Made by a program: the position numbers and the translations under genes. A stretch of DNA of 64,000 nucleotides from Clostridia bacterium (lineage in GTDB: Bacteria; Bacillota; Clostridia; Oscillospirales; CAG-272). The stretch spans positions 1-64,000 of the forward strand of contig JAFVUF010000002.1 of the NCBI GenBank assembly GCA_017502875.1, in the 5' to 3' direction. Under the pieces are notes generated by a model. That model was not told the DNA's origin. It was given only the letters and a program-made list of their open reading frames with translations, and searched no databases. This document shows positions 9,775 to 17,811 of the stretch, one piece after another (within the stretch, counting starts at the first letter, position 1; the number at the start of each line of letters is the position of its first letter).

Positions 9775-9903
9775 ACCCCTTTTTACGTTTTTTTAAAATA
9801 TATGCCAAATTTATCGGCTGTAAAACGCCGGTTTTGGTGTTATGACGAAAATAACAATATATTTTAGTCAAAATATGGAATTTCATATTTTCTACAAATA
9901 TTA

Positions 9904-9932
9904 TTGACAAATTTCAAATAAAATGTTATACT
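9904..9932 (+). promoter_or_regulatory. Strong sigma-A promoter
   Basis: TTGACA (9904-9909), 17-nt spacer, TATACT (9927-9932) with a TG at 9924. It drives the small membrane protein at 9965. Confidence 0.85.
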
Positions 9933-9964
9933 TATATTAGAAATTATTTATGGAGGTATTTATC

Positions 9965-10207
9965 ATGGCAAAGAGTGGAGCAATCACCGGAATATATGAG
10001 TCCCTTCCTAAGATCGTGAAGGTTCTTCTTCAGATTTTCCTCGGATACCCGATAAGCGCTGTTTACAGAATCGTTCGTTTTCTTGAGACCAAGAACATAC
10101 TTACCCTTGTAATCGGTATACTGTGCTTCTTTGGAATCGGATTTATTTTCTGGATTATCGACCTCATTACTGAGATCACTTCAAACAAAATTACAGTACT
10201 TGCTTAA
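9965..10207 (+). CDS. Small membrane protein of unknown function
   Basis: 80 residues from the ATG at 9965, which has GGAGG (9952-9956) 8 nt upstream; an earlier in-frame ATG at 9950 overlaps that site and is unlikely. The product has two hydrophobic stretches (KVLLQIFLGYPISAVYRIV and NILTLVIGILCFFGIGFIFWII) and a few charges. I do not recognise the family with certainty; it is loosely like small Pmp3/YqaE-type membrane proteins, but the match is weak. It is monocistronic with a near-consensus promoter and its own terminator, so it is probably well expressed. Confidence 0.75.
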   Translation: MAKSGAITGIYESLPKIVKVLLQIFLGYPISAVYRIVRFLETKNILTLVIGILCFFGIGFIFWIIDLITEITSNKITVLA

Positions 10208-10230
10208 CTGATTCAAAATGAATACATAAA

Positions 10231-10258
10231 GCGCAGAGAATTCTCTCTGCGTTTTTTG
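10231..10258 (+). terminator. Terminator after the small membrane protein
   Basis: cgcagag / ctctgcg stem followed by six T. Confidence 0.85.
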
Positions 10259-10309
10259 TTTTGTGATTTAATATTAATAATTTATTTACAGAATTATAAT
10301 TATTAACTG

Positions 10310-10338
10310 TTGAGGAAAAAAGCCTGATAGGGTATACT
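10310..10338 (+). promoter_or_regulatory. Promoter of the decarboxylase operon
   Basis: TTGAGG (10310-10315), 17-nt spacer, TATACT (10333-10338). It leaves an untranslated leader of about 130 nt before the first gene. Confidence 0.65.
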
Positions 10339-10357
10339 AGGATTATAATGGGATAGA

Positions 10358-10460
10358 ATGGTGTTTTTGGAAAACGGAGTTGTTTTTCGCTTGAAAAATC
10401 GACTTATTTTCGGGCTGAAAACACCTGCACATCTATAATAATTTATGTAAGAAATAATAT
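10358..10460 (+). other. Structured 5' leader of the decarboxylase operon
   Basis: The leader contains an outer pair ggtgtttt / aaaacacc about 50 nt apart and an inner ttttcgcttgaaaa hairpin. No T-run terminator follows, and no riboswitch class that I know fits. It may only be an mRNA structure. Confidence 0.3.
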
Positions 10461-10476
10461 AAACGGAGGAATACAA

Positions 10477-11883
10477 ATGGAAAACAAAAAGCGTAAGTCC
10501 GTTTCCGAGCTTCGCGTGTCGCTTTCAAGGGGAAGCGCGGCAGGCTCGTTGATAAATGGGCTTTATGATGCCGGAACGTTTGCGCAGCTCGGAGCGTTTG
10601 TGAAACGCAACACCGTAGCGGCAGACGACGGCGACAAGGCGAGCGATTTTGAGGGAGTCATTACGGGCTACGGAGCCGTTGACGGCAGACTCGTTTTCGC
10701 TTACGTTCAGGATAGCTCACGTATGAAGGGCGCTTTCGGAGAGGCTCAGGCTAAGAAGATATGCGCTATCTACGATATGGCTATGAAGGCGGGCGCGCCC
10801 ATTATAGGAGTGTTCGATTCCTTTGGCGCGAAGCTTGAAGAGGGCGTAATGGCTATGGCGGCTTACGCCAAGGTGATGAATAAGGCTTCCGAGGCGTCCG
10901 GCTATATTCCGCAGATAGCGGTAATCAACGGTGTTTGCGCGGGAAGCGCCGCGGCTATTGCGGCAATGAACGATTTCGTTATCGCAAGCGATAAGGCTGA
11001 GATGTACGTTACATCTCCCTTCGTTACCAAGCTTGCGGCTGACGTTTCCGTTTCCGCAAATAACGGTACCGTTGACTTGGTATGCTCCGAAAACGAGCTT
11101 GCCGCTAAGGTTAAGGAGATAATCACGTATCTTCCTCAGAGTGCGGATAGCGAGGCTATCGTTGAAAACGACGACGACCTCAACCGCCTCACCCCCGAGG
11201 TAGAAAATCTTCTTGGAAAAGGAAAAATGCGTGAGCTTATAAGCGCAGTCGCCGACAACGGCAAGGTGTGCGAAATAGGTAAGGACTACGCTCCCGAAAT
11301 GATTTCCGCATTTGTTTCCGTCGGCGGTTACTCCTGCGGAGTCGTCGCAAATGACCCTGAGGTAAAGAACGGAGCTATCACTCCCGTTGCGGCTGACAAG
11401 GCGGCAGGCTTTATAAACCTCTGCACATCATTCGGTCTCCCTGTTGTAACGCTCGTTGATTCCGTCGGAACCGAGGCGAACGCCGAGAACGAGAACGCCG
11501 CTTACGCGTCCGCTATCGCTTCTCTCGCGTATTCCTATTCTCAGGCTCCCGCGGCTCTTATAACCGCTATTGTAGGAAAGGCTTACGGCATCGCCGGAAC
11601 CGTGTTCGGCTCTAAGAGCGTTGGCGCCGACGTTGTATACGCAACCGAGAACGCCGAGATAAGCGCGCTTGCTCCCGATGCGGCAGTTTCCTTCCTTTAC
11701 AGTAAGGAGATTGCGGCGGCAGAGAAGCCTGATGAGGCTCGCAAGGAAAAGCTTGAGGCTTGGAAGGAAGAAAACGCTTCCGCTGTTAACGCCGCGCGTC
11801 TCGGTGAAATAGACGATATCGTTGTCGCGGCAGAGCTTCGTCAGCGTATTTGCGCGGCAGTCGAAATGATGAACGCCGATTAA
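10477..11883 (+). CDS. CoA-type carboxyltransferase subunit (MmdA-like, divergent)
   Basis: 468 residues, two crotonase-fold carboxyltransferase halves. The N half shows GAFGEAQAKKICAIYDMAM and INGVCAGSAAAIAAMNDF; the C half shows FGLPVVTLVDSVGT and GKAYGIAGTVFGSKSVGADVVYA, the counterpart of the RKAYGGAY...SKHLGAD region of methylmalonyl-CoA decarboxylase alpha. It is shorter than MmdA (about 510) and the usual PGxxQE-type segment is replaced by EANAENENAAY, so the acyl-CoA substrate is uncertain. It heads a five-gene operon with pump and biotin subunits. The expected role is moving CO2 between a CoA ester and carboxybiotin. GGAGG precedes the ATG. Confidence 0.85.
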   Translation: MENKKRKSVSELRVSLSRGSAAGSLINGLYDAGTFAQLGAFVKRNTVAADDGDKASDFEGVITGYGAVDGRLVFAYVQDSSRMKGAFGEAQAKKICAIYDMAMKAGAPIIGVFDSFGAKLEEGVMAMAAYAKVMNKASEASGYIPQIAVINGVCAGSAAAIAAMNDFVIASDKAEMYVTSPFVTKLAADVSVSANNGTVDLVCSENELAAKVKEIITYLPQSADSEAIVENDDDLNRLTPEVENLLGKGKMRELISAVADNGKVCEIGKDYAPEMISAFVSVGGYSCGVVANDPEVKNGAITPVAADKAAGFINLCTSFGLPVVTLVDSVGTEANAENENAAYASAIASLAYSYSQAPAALITAIVGKAYGIAGTVFGSKSVGADVVYATENAEISALAPDAAVSFLYSKEIAAAEKPDEARKEKLEAWKEENASAVNAARLGEIDDIVVAAELRQRICAAVEMMNAD

Positions 11884-11926
11884 GCGTCTATTTTCAGTTT
11901 GTTATTGATATGAAAGGAAAACAGAT

Positions 11927-12301
11927 ATGCTTATGATAAATTATCTTGCAAGTATAGTTGATAATTTCGGCAACGACACCATGGCGCGTTTCGTTGAGGC
12001 AGGACTTCCCGTCGCGCTTCTCGGTGTTTTAACCGTATTTGCCGTGCTGTCTATAATCTGGGGTAGTCTTGAAGTTCTTAAATATTTCTTCTACACCCTG
12101 CCCGAAATGAAAAAGAAGGAAGTCTCGCAGCAAGAAAGTCAGTCAGTTAGCGAGAGAGCTCCCGTTCAGAGTCAGGGCGCGTACGCAAACGACGAGGAAA
12201 TCGTCGCGGCTATTATAGCGGCAATCACCGCCGCGAGAGCAGACGAGGGAGTACCTCCGTCAGTTCCATTCAGAGTAGTTTCATTCAGAAAGAGAAAGTA
12301 A
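11927..12301 (+). CDS. Sodium-pump decarboxylase gamma subunit (OadG family)
   Basis: 124 residues: one N-terminal membrane helix (ALLGVLTVFAVLSIIWGSLEVLKYFFY), a polar Gln/Ser linker, and the C-terminal OadG/acyl-carrier-like motif DEEIVAAIIAAITAA ending in FRVVSFRKRK. OadG tethers the soluble carboxyltransferase to the membrane pump. It starts 43 nt after the previous stop, with a GAAAGGA ribosome site, within the operon. Confidence 0.85.
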   Translation: MLMINYLASIVDNFGNDTMARFVEAGLPVALLGVLTVFAVLSIIWGSLEVLKYFFYTLPEMKKKEVSQQESQSVSERAPVQSQGAYANDEEIVAAIIAAITAARADEGVPPSVPFRVVSFRKRK

Positions 12302-12322
12302 CAGATTAAGGAGAATATGATA

Positions 12323-13015
12323 ATGAAAAAGTATAATGTAACCGTAAACGGAACGGTATATGAGGTTTATGTTGAAGAAGCGGGCGAGGTAGCGTCAGCG
12401 CCCGTAGCGGTTGCCGCGCCTGTTCGCGTTGCCGCCCCTGCTCCCGCATCCGTAGCTACGCCTGCTCCCGCAGCGGTAGTAACCGGCGGAGTCAAGATAG
12501 AGGCGCCCATGGGCGGAGCTGTAACAAAGGTTCTTGTTAAGGTTGGCGATACCGTCAAGGCGGGCGACACCCTTATTACCTTCGAGGCTATGAAGATGGA
12601 GCAGGAGATTAAGGCTCCCGCGGACGGAACAGTTTCCTCTGTTAATGTATCTCAGGGCGCTACCATGAACCAGGGCGACGTTATCGTTACTCTTGGCGGC
12701 ACCGCAGCCCCCGCGCCTGTAGCGGCACCCGCGCCTGCTCCCGTAGCAGCTCCCGCGCCTGTAGCGGCACCCGCACCCGCGGCAGCCCCCGCTTCAGCTG
12801 GCGCTGTAAAGGTAGAGGCTCCTATGGGCGGAACCGTAACCAAGGTTCTCGTTAAAGCCGGCGACGCGGTAAAGGCAGGCGATACTCTCCTTACCTTTGA
12901 GGCTATGAAGATGGAGCAGGAGATTAAGGCTCCGCAGGACGGAACCGTAGCCTCCGTAAACGTTTCTCAGGGCGCTTCCATGAATCAGGGCGATCTTCTC
13001 GTTTCTCTTAACTGA
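12323..13015 (+). CDS. Biotin carboxyl carrier protein with two biotinyl domains
   Basis: 230 residues from ATG 12323 (AAGGAG 9 nt upstream; the ATG at 12317 is too close). After an N-terminal MKKYNVTVNGTVYEVYVEE strand there are two copies of the biotinyl domain, each with the FEAMKMEQEI biotinylation motif (Lys near residues 92 and 194). The copies are joined and preceded by Ala-Pro-rich flexible linkers. Standard decarboxylase carriers have a single domain. The two domain sequences are about 85% alike, so the second arose by tandem duplication. The carrier shuttles carboxyl groups between the two carboxyltransferases and the beta pump. Confidence 0.92.
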   Translation: MKKYNVTVNGTVYEVYVEEAGEVASAPVAVAAPVRVAAPAPASVATPAPAAVVTGGVKIEAPMGGAVTKVLVKVGDTVKAGDTLITFEAMKMEQEIKAPADGTVSSVNVSQGATMNQGDVIVTLGGTAAPAPVAAPAPAPVAAPAPVAAPAPAAAPASAGAVKVEAPMGGTVTKVLVKAGDAVKAGDTLLTFEAMKMEQEIKAPQDGTVASVNVSQGASMNQGDLLVSLN

Positions 13016-13066
13016 TATTCAGGGAAATAAAGAAAGTCCACTCTATGAAAGGAAATGTTTTAAGAA

Positions 13067-14539
13067 ATGCTTAACTCAATAATCAGTTTTCTTGAAAGCA
13101 CGGGTGTGTATAAGCTTTTTGCGGAGCATGAGCCTGCGGATATAGCGAAATATCTCGCTATGTACGTCATAATAGGCGTTTTGTTCTATCTTGCGATAGT
13201 CAAAAAGTTTGAGCCCCTGCTTCTGGCTTCAATCGCATTCGGTATGCTGCTCGCCAACCTTCCCGGCGGCGGAGTATTCCATATGGATTTCTTTTTTGAT
13301 GAATACTATATCTCTTTTGAAAAGGTAGTTTTGGACGGAGTAGAGTACGCAAAGCCAAGCGGCGCGTACGCTCACTATATAGAAGACTTCCTTGCAAGCC
13401 TTAACGCTAACTTTAATCCCGCTGCATATCATCTTTATACGATTTCGTTTGAAGAGGGTATCGGTACTATAAGATTTGATTTCACCCAGCTTACCGAAGC
13501 GCAGAAAGAGTACGTTGATTACCTCTTTAAAGAGACCATGGGAAGTGTCGCTAAGTTTAACGACGAGGGTACGCTTATCCAGATAAAGATGAGCGCAATG
13601 GTCAAGGAGGTCTTTAATAACGGAGGACTTGTTGACTTCCTGTATCTCGGTGTAAAAACGGGTATATATCCCTCGCTTATCTTCCTCGGAGTTGGCGCTA
13701 TGACCGACTTTACCGCGCTTATTGCTAATCCTAAGAGTCTTCTTATGGGCGCGGCGGCTCAGTTCGGAGTATTCGTTGCGTTCCTCGGAGCTATTCTGTT
13801 CGGCTTCGATCTTCTCGAGGCTTCGGCTATCGGTATCATCGGCGGCGCGGACGGTCCTACCGCTATACTCGTAACAAAAATACTCGCTCCTCATCTTCTC
13901 GGCGCTATCGCGATAGCGGCGTATTCGTATATGGCTCTTATCCCGATAATCCAGCCGCCGTTTATGAAGCTGCTTACCACGAAGAATGAGAGAGAGATTG
14001 TTATGACAACTCTCCGTCCCGTATCCAAGATAGAGAAGGTTATTTTCCCGATAGTAGTCGCTTTCATCGTATGTCTTATCGTTCCCGACGCGACGCCGCT
14101 TGTGGGCTTCCTTATGCTCGGAAACCTATTTACAGTCTGCGGAGTTACCGACCGTCTTTCCAAGACCGCGCAGAACGAGCTTATCAATATCGTTACCATT
14201 ATGCTCGGCGTATCCGTCGGCGCAACGGCTAACGCGCTTGATTTCCTCGCCTTCGATACAGTAAAGATTATAATTCTCGGTCTTGCGGCGTTCTGTATCT
14301 CCACCTGCGGAGGACTTCTGTTCGGTAAGCTTATGTGCTTTGTTACTAAGGGTAAGATTAATCCTCTTATCGGAAGCGCGGGTGTTTCCGCCGTTCCGAT
14401 GGCGGCGCGTGTTTCTCAGATAGAGGGACAGAAGGCAAATCCGCGCAACTTCCTTCTTATGCACGCTATGGGCCCCAACGTTGCGGGAGTTATCGGCTCC
14501 GCTGTTGCCGCGGGAGTTCTTCTCTCCAGCTTTATGTAA
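13067..14539 (+). CDS. Sodium-ion-translocating decarboxylase beta subunit with a large insertion
   Basis: 490 residues versus roughly 375-435 for usual OadB/MmdB/GcdB. The core is intact: YLGVKTGIYPSLIFLGVGAMTDF, the Na+-site motif IIGGADGPTAI with its essential Asp, and the C-terminal GSAGVSAVPMAARV...NFLLMHAMGPNVAGVIGSA. The extra length is a hydrophilic stretch of about 110 residues (about residues 70-180) between LANLPGGG and FLYLGVKTG, likely outside or inside the membrane as a loop domain. It decarboxylates carboxybiotin and exports Na+. It sits 51 nt after the biotin carrier. Confidence 0.92.
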   Translation: MLNSIISFLESTGVYKLFAEHEPADIAKYLAMYVIIGVLFYLAIVKKFEPLLLASIAFGMLLANLPGGGVFHMDFFFDEYYISFEKVVLDGVEYAKPSGAYAHYIEDFLASLNANFNPAAYHLYTISFEEGIGTIRFDFTQLTEAQKEYVDYLFKETMGSVAKFNDEGTLIQIKMSAMVKEVFNNGGLVDFLYLGVKTGIYPSLIFLGVGAMTDFTALIANPKSLLMGAAAQFGVFVAFLGAILFGFDLLEASAIGIIGGADGPTAILVTKILAPHLLGAIAIAAYSYMALIPIIQPPFMKLLTTKNEREIVMTTLRPVSKIEKVIFPIVVAFIVCLIVPDATPLVGFLMLGNLFTVCGVTDRLSKTAQNELINIVTIMLGVSVGATANALDFLAFDTVKIIILGLAAFCISTCGGLLFGKLMCFVTKGKINPLIGSAGVSAVPMAARVSQIEGQKANPRNFLLMHAMGPNVAGVIGSAVAAGVLLSSFM

Positions 14540-14561
14540 TTCAGAAAGGTAGGCTATAATT

Positions 14562-15968
14562 ATGGCAAAGATAAAAATATGCGAAACGGTTCTCCGTGAC
14601 TCGCACCAGTCGCTTATCGCGACCAGAATGACCACCGAGGAGATGCTCCCCATTCTTGAAAAGATGGACCAGATAGGCTATCATTCTCTTGAAGCGTGGG
14701 GCGGAGCAACCTTCGACTCCTGTCTCCGTTTCTTAAACGAGGATCCGTGGGAGAGACTTCGCAAGATTCGCGATAAGGTAAAGAACACCAAGCTTCAGAT
14801 GCTTTTCAGAGGACAGAATATTCTCGGTTACCGCCACTACGCTGACGACGTCGTTAAGTACTTCGTACAGAAGTCTATCGCAAACGGTATCGACATAATC
14901 AGAATATTCGATGCTCTTAACGACCCCAGAAACCTGAAAACCGCTATTGAAGCCACTAAGGCGGAAAAGGGACATTGCCAGGTTGCGTTTTCCTACACAA
15001 CCTCTCCTATCCACAATAACGAATACTTCGCTAACTTCGCGAAGCAGATTCAGGAGATGGGCGCGGACTCTATTTGTATAAAGGATATGTCGGGCCTTTT
15101 AAAGCCCTACGACGCCTACGATCTGGTAAAGGCTATAAAGGAAAAGGTAGGCGATATGCCGCTTGAGCTTCATACTCACTATACCTCAGGTCTTGCTTCA
15201 ATGACCGCTATGAAGGCTATCGAGGCAGGCGTAGATATAATCGACACCGCAATTTCCCCTATGGCGCTCGGAACCTCTCAGCCCGCTACCGAGCCTATGG
15301 TTGCCGCGCTTCAGGGAACTGAGTACGATACGGGTCTTGATATCGACAAGCTCAACGAGATTTCCAAGTATTTCGGTGCTCTCCGTGAAAAGTATCTTGC
15401 GTCAGGTCAGCTTGACCCCAAGGTTCTCAAGGTTGACGTAAACGCGCTTCTTTATCAGGTTCCCGGCGGAATGCTTTCCAACCTTATCTCCCAGCTTAAG
15501 CAGGCAGGTAAGAGCGATAAGCTTATAGAATGTCTTGAGGAGGTTCCGAGAGTACGCGCGGACGCGGGCTACGCTCCGCTTGTAACCCCTACCTCTCAGA
15601 TAGTCGGAACTCAGGCGGTATTCAATATCATCGGCGGCGAACGCTATAAGATGGTAACAAAGGAATTCAAGGGACTCGTTAAGGGTGAATACGGTACGAC
15701 TCCCGCGCCTATCGCTCCGGAATTTGTCGAAAAGATTCTCGGTAAGGACGCGGAGCTTGTAACCTATCGCCCGGCGGACGCTCTTGAACCGGAAATGGAT
15801 AAGCTTCGCGAGAAGTGCAAGGCATGGACGGGTATGACCGACGAGGACGTTCTCTCCTATGCGCTGTTTGAGCAGGTTGCGGCTAAATTCTTTGATAACA
15901 GAGAAAAAGAGCGCCTTGCCATAGACGGCAAGAACGCTGACGCCGAGCTTGGAATTCACGCGATATAA
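14562..15968 (+). CDS. Oxaloacetate/pyruvate-type carboxyltransferase (5S/OadA core, no biotin domain)
   Basis: 468 residues with the HMGL-like TIM barrel seen in OadA, PycB and transcarboxylase 5S: ETVLRDSHQSLIATRM near the start, LFRGQNILGYRHY, ICIKDMSGLLKP (metal/carboxylated-Lys region), LHTHYTSG and VPGGMLSNL. The C-terminal biotinyl domain of OadA is missing; the separate double carrier would supply it. It would move CO2 between oxaloacetate (or another 2-oxoacid) and biotin. It is the last gene of the operon, 22 nt after the beta subunit, and is followed by a strong terminator. Confidence 0.92.
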   Translation: MAKIKICETVLRDSHQSLIATRMTTEEMLPILEKMDQIGYHSLEAWGGATFDSCLRFLNEDPWERLRKIRDKVKNTKLQMLFRGQNILGYRHYADDVVKYFVQKSIANGIDIIRIFDALNDPRNLKTAIEATKAEKGHCQVAFSYTTSPIHNNEYFANFAKQIQEMGADSICIKDMSGLLKPYDAYDLVKAIKEKVGDMPLELHTHYTSGLASMTAMKAIEAGVDIIDTAISPMALGTSQPATEPMVAALQGTEYDTGLDIDKLNEISKYFGALREKYLASGQLDPKVLKVDVNALLYQVPGGMLSNLISQLKQAGKSDKLIECLEEVPRVRADAGYAPLVTPTSQIVGTQAVFNIIGGERYKMVTKEFKGLVKGEYGTTPAPIAPEFVEKILGKDAELVTYRPADALEPEMDKLREKCKAWTGMTDEDVLSYALFEQVAAKFFDNREKERLAIDGKNADAELGIHAI

Positions 15969-15980
15969 TTCACCTTTAAA

Positions 15981-16017
15981 ACAAAAAGGAGCTTTTATGA
16001 AAAAGCTCCTTTTTGTT
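15981..16017 (+). terminator. Terminator of the decarboxylase operon
   Basis: aaaaaggagctttt / aaaagctcctttttg hairpin with an ATGA loop. Confidence 0.9.
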
Positions 16018-16036
16018 ATGAAAATGAGATGTATAT

Positions 16037-17641
16037 TTATTTTTCGTCGTCCGAATAAGCGAAATTCACAAGATAAAACTCAGAGAACTTATTCATTTCA
16101 GCATTAAGCCCGTCGAATGACATCTGCTCAGCGAGTGTTTCCGCTTCGGAGAAAACGTTAACGCCAAGACCGAGTCGCTCACCCTCGATTTCAAAGCCCA
16201 TAGCCGAAAGCATTGTCGGGAATACGTCAAGAGAGGTCCATTCTCTGTTTGTAGTTGCGTTTTCGGGGGTAATTGCGGCGTTAATAAAGCAGTTATACAT
16301 AGTGCGCTCAGCGTAGTTGACGTGCTCAACCAGAGCGTTGTCGTGGCGAGGGTGATCCCCCATAATCACGATAACGGTATCCTTGTAAAAATCCTGAGTC
16401 TTGCACCACTCAACGAAATCGTAAACCAGCTTATCGGTGCATTTTATTACATTTGCGGTCTGGTTTTCAAATTCATTTCCGCAAAGGTCGCATACGTATC
16501 CGCCCTTGGGGTGAGTATCAACGGTCAGCATAGTGAGATTGAAGGGCTTATCACCCTTTGCCATCTCGGTTACCTGCTCCTTGGCTATTTCAAACAGATA
16601 CTTATCCTCATAGCCCCACCACATATTGTGATATATGGGAGAGGGAAGATCTCCGTTTTTACGCGCGGTGCTAAGGTCGTATATCTCGTAACCGCCGTGC
16701 TGTTTATAAAGCTTATCTCTGCCCGCAAATGAGGCGTCAGAGCCGCATAAAAACATCTGACGGTAGCCGTTTTTCTCAAGAATATCACCGAAATTAGTCA
16801 TTTTAGGAGCGAAGTTTTTGACCTTATCCATATCGTTTGAGCCTACTGAGAAGGCGTACGGAATACCTGATGAGGTGGCGAGAAGGGCAGCAATGGTCCA
16901 GCCGCTTCCCGTTACGGTGCGGAAGCCTCCGAGCTGTCCCTCACCCTTGCTTGAAAAGGAGAGGTTTTCCTTTGCGAGCTTGGTAAGATTCGGCATATAA
17001 TCCTCGGTCATATATCCGCCGTTTTCAACTGTCGCGTGAGTGTTTTCAAGGCTTTCAACGTATATATGTATGAGGTTTTTGGTCTTTCCGTTTGATGTTA
17101 TTTTAGCGGTTGCGGGATCGACGTAATACTTTTCGTATATGTCTGTGGATTCGCGCATGGCGCTTGAATAAGTGTTTATTCTGAAAGCGAATGCGGTAAA
17201 CACAAGTGAAAAGATAAGCGTGCAGGAGCATAGCAGTGAGCCGCCTATTCTTATCCATTTTAAAGCTACGGCTTTTTTGATAAGATTCTTTTTGTTAGCG
17301 AGTATTATAACCGCGGCAAAGTAGAGAACAAGCGCAACCGAAGCGTACGGAACCGTAGCCCACAGTATGTCGCTTATCATTGAGCCGCCCGTTCCCTCAA
17401 GCGGACCGGTAAGGACGTAGAGAAGCTCCTTGAATTCAAGAAAATAGTTGTTTTTATACCAAATTGAAATGGCTATAAGGGTAACTCCAAGCACGAAGAA
17501 AAGCCCAAATACCGCGCTTAAAACGATATATCTCGTTGCATGCGTCGCTTTGTTCTCCTGAAAGGTACTCTCTGATTTTTGATTTGTGTCCGCTAATTCA
17601 GATAGCTCAGAGATATCCTTTTCCTTTAATTCTTCCGACAT
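16037..17641 (-). CDS. LtaS/MdoB-type phosphoglycerol transferase (membrane sulfatase-fold enzyme)
   Basis: 534 residues from ATG 17641, which has GGAGG 8 nt upstream; the frame stays open to 17698 but those 19 codons lack a site. A cytoplasmic N tail and about four membrane helices (up to residue 175) are followed by an extracellular alkaline-phosphatase/sulfatase domain: YVESLENTH (metal Glu), TGSGWTIAALLATSSGIP (nucleophile Thr, close to the MdoB phrase GWTIAGMVASQCGIP) and IVIMGDHPRHDN (metal Asp/His). It likely moves phosphoglycerol from phosphatidylglycerol onto a wall or membrane glycan. The exact acceptor is not readable from sequence. Confidence 0.85.
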   Translation of the reverse strand: MSEELKEKDISELSELADTNQKSESTFQENKATHATRYIVLSAVFGLFFVLGVTLIAISIWYKNNYFLEFKELLYVLTGPLEGTGGSMISDILWATVPYASVALVLYFAAVIILANKKNLIKKAVALKWIRIGGSLLCSCTLIFSLVFTAFAFRINTYSSAMRESTDIYEKYYVDPATAKITSNGKTKNLIHIYVESLENTHATVENGGYMTEDYMPNLTKLAKENLSFSSKGEGQLGGFRTVTGSGWTIAALLATSSGIPYAFSVGSNDMDKVKNFAPKMTNFGDILEKNGYRQMFLCGSDASFAGRDKLYKQHGGYEIYDLSTARKNGDLPSPIYHNMWWGYEDKYLFEIAKEQVTEMAKGDKPFNLTMLTVDTHPKGGYVCDLCGNEFENQTANVIKCTDKLVYDFVEWCKTQDFYKDTVIVIMGDHPRHDNALVEHVNYAERTMYNCFINAAITPENATTNREWTSLDVFPTMLSAMGFEIEGERLGLGVNVFSEAETLAEQMSFDGLNAEMNKFSEFYLVNFAYSDDEK

Positions 17642-17743
17642 AATTCCTCCGAAATAGATTTTTCTATTAATTATACCACAAAAAAAACAATTGGTCAAGT
17701 ACCTATCGGTTAATGCTATTTAAGTTTAGAATATACTGAGCTA

Positions 17744-17772
17744 TTGACATAAAAAGGGAATAGTGGTATACT
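17744..17772 (+). promoter_or_regulatory. Sigma-A promoter of the HD-domain gene
   Basis: TTGACA (17744-17749), 17-nt spacer, TATACT (17767-17772). Confidence 0.85.
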
Positions 17773-17811
17773 ACTGTTGAGATTATTTTGACGGATTGAA
17801 AGGATTAAAAA

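Noticed and set aside
10477..15968. Plain oxaloacetate decarboxylase operon
   Set aside because: An additional CoA-type carboxyltransferase leads the operon and the 5S subunit has no biotin domain, so a simple label would mislead.
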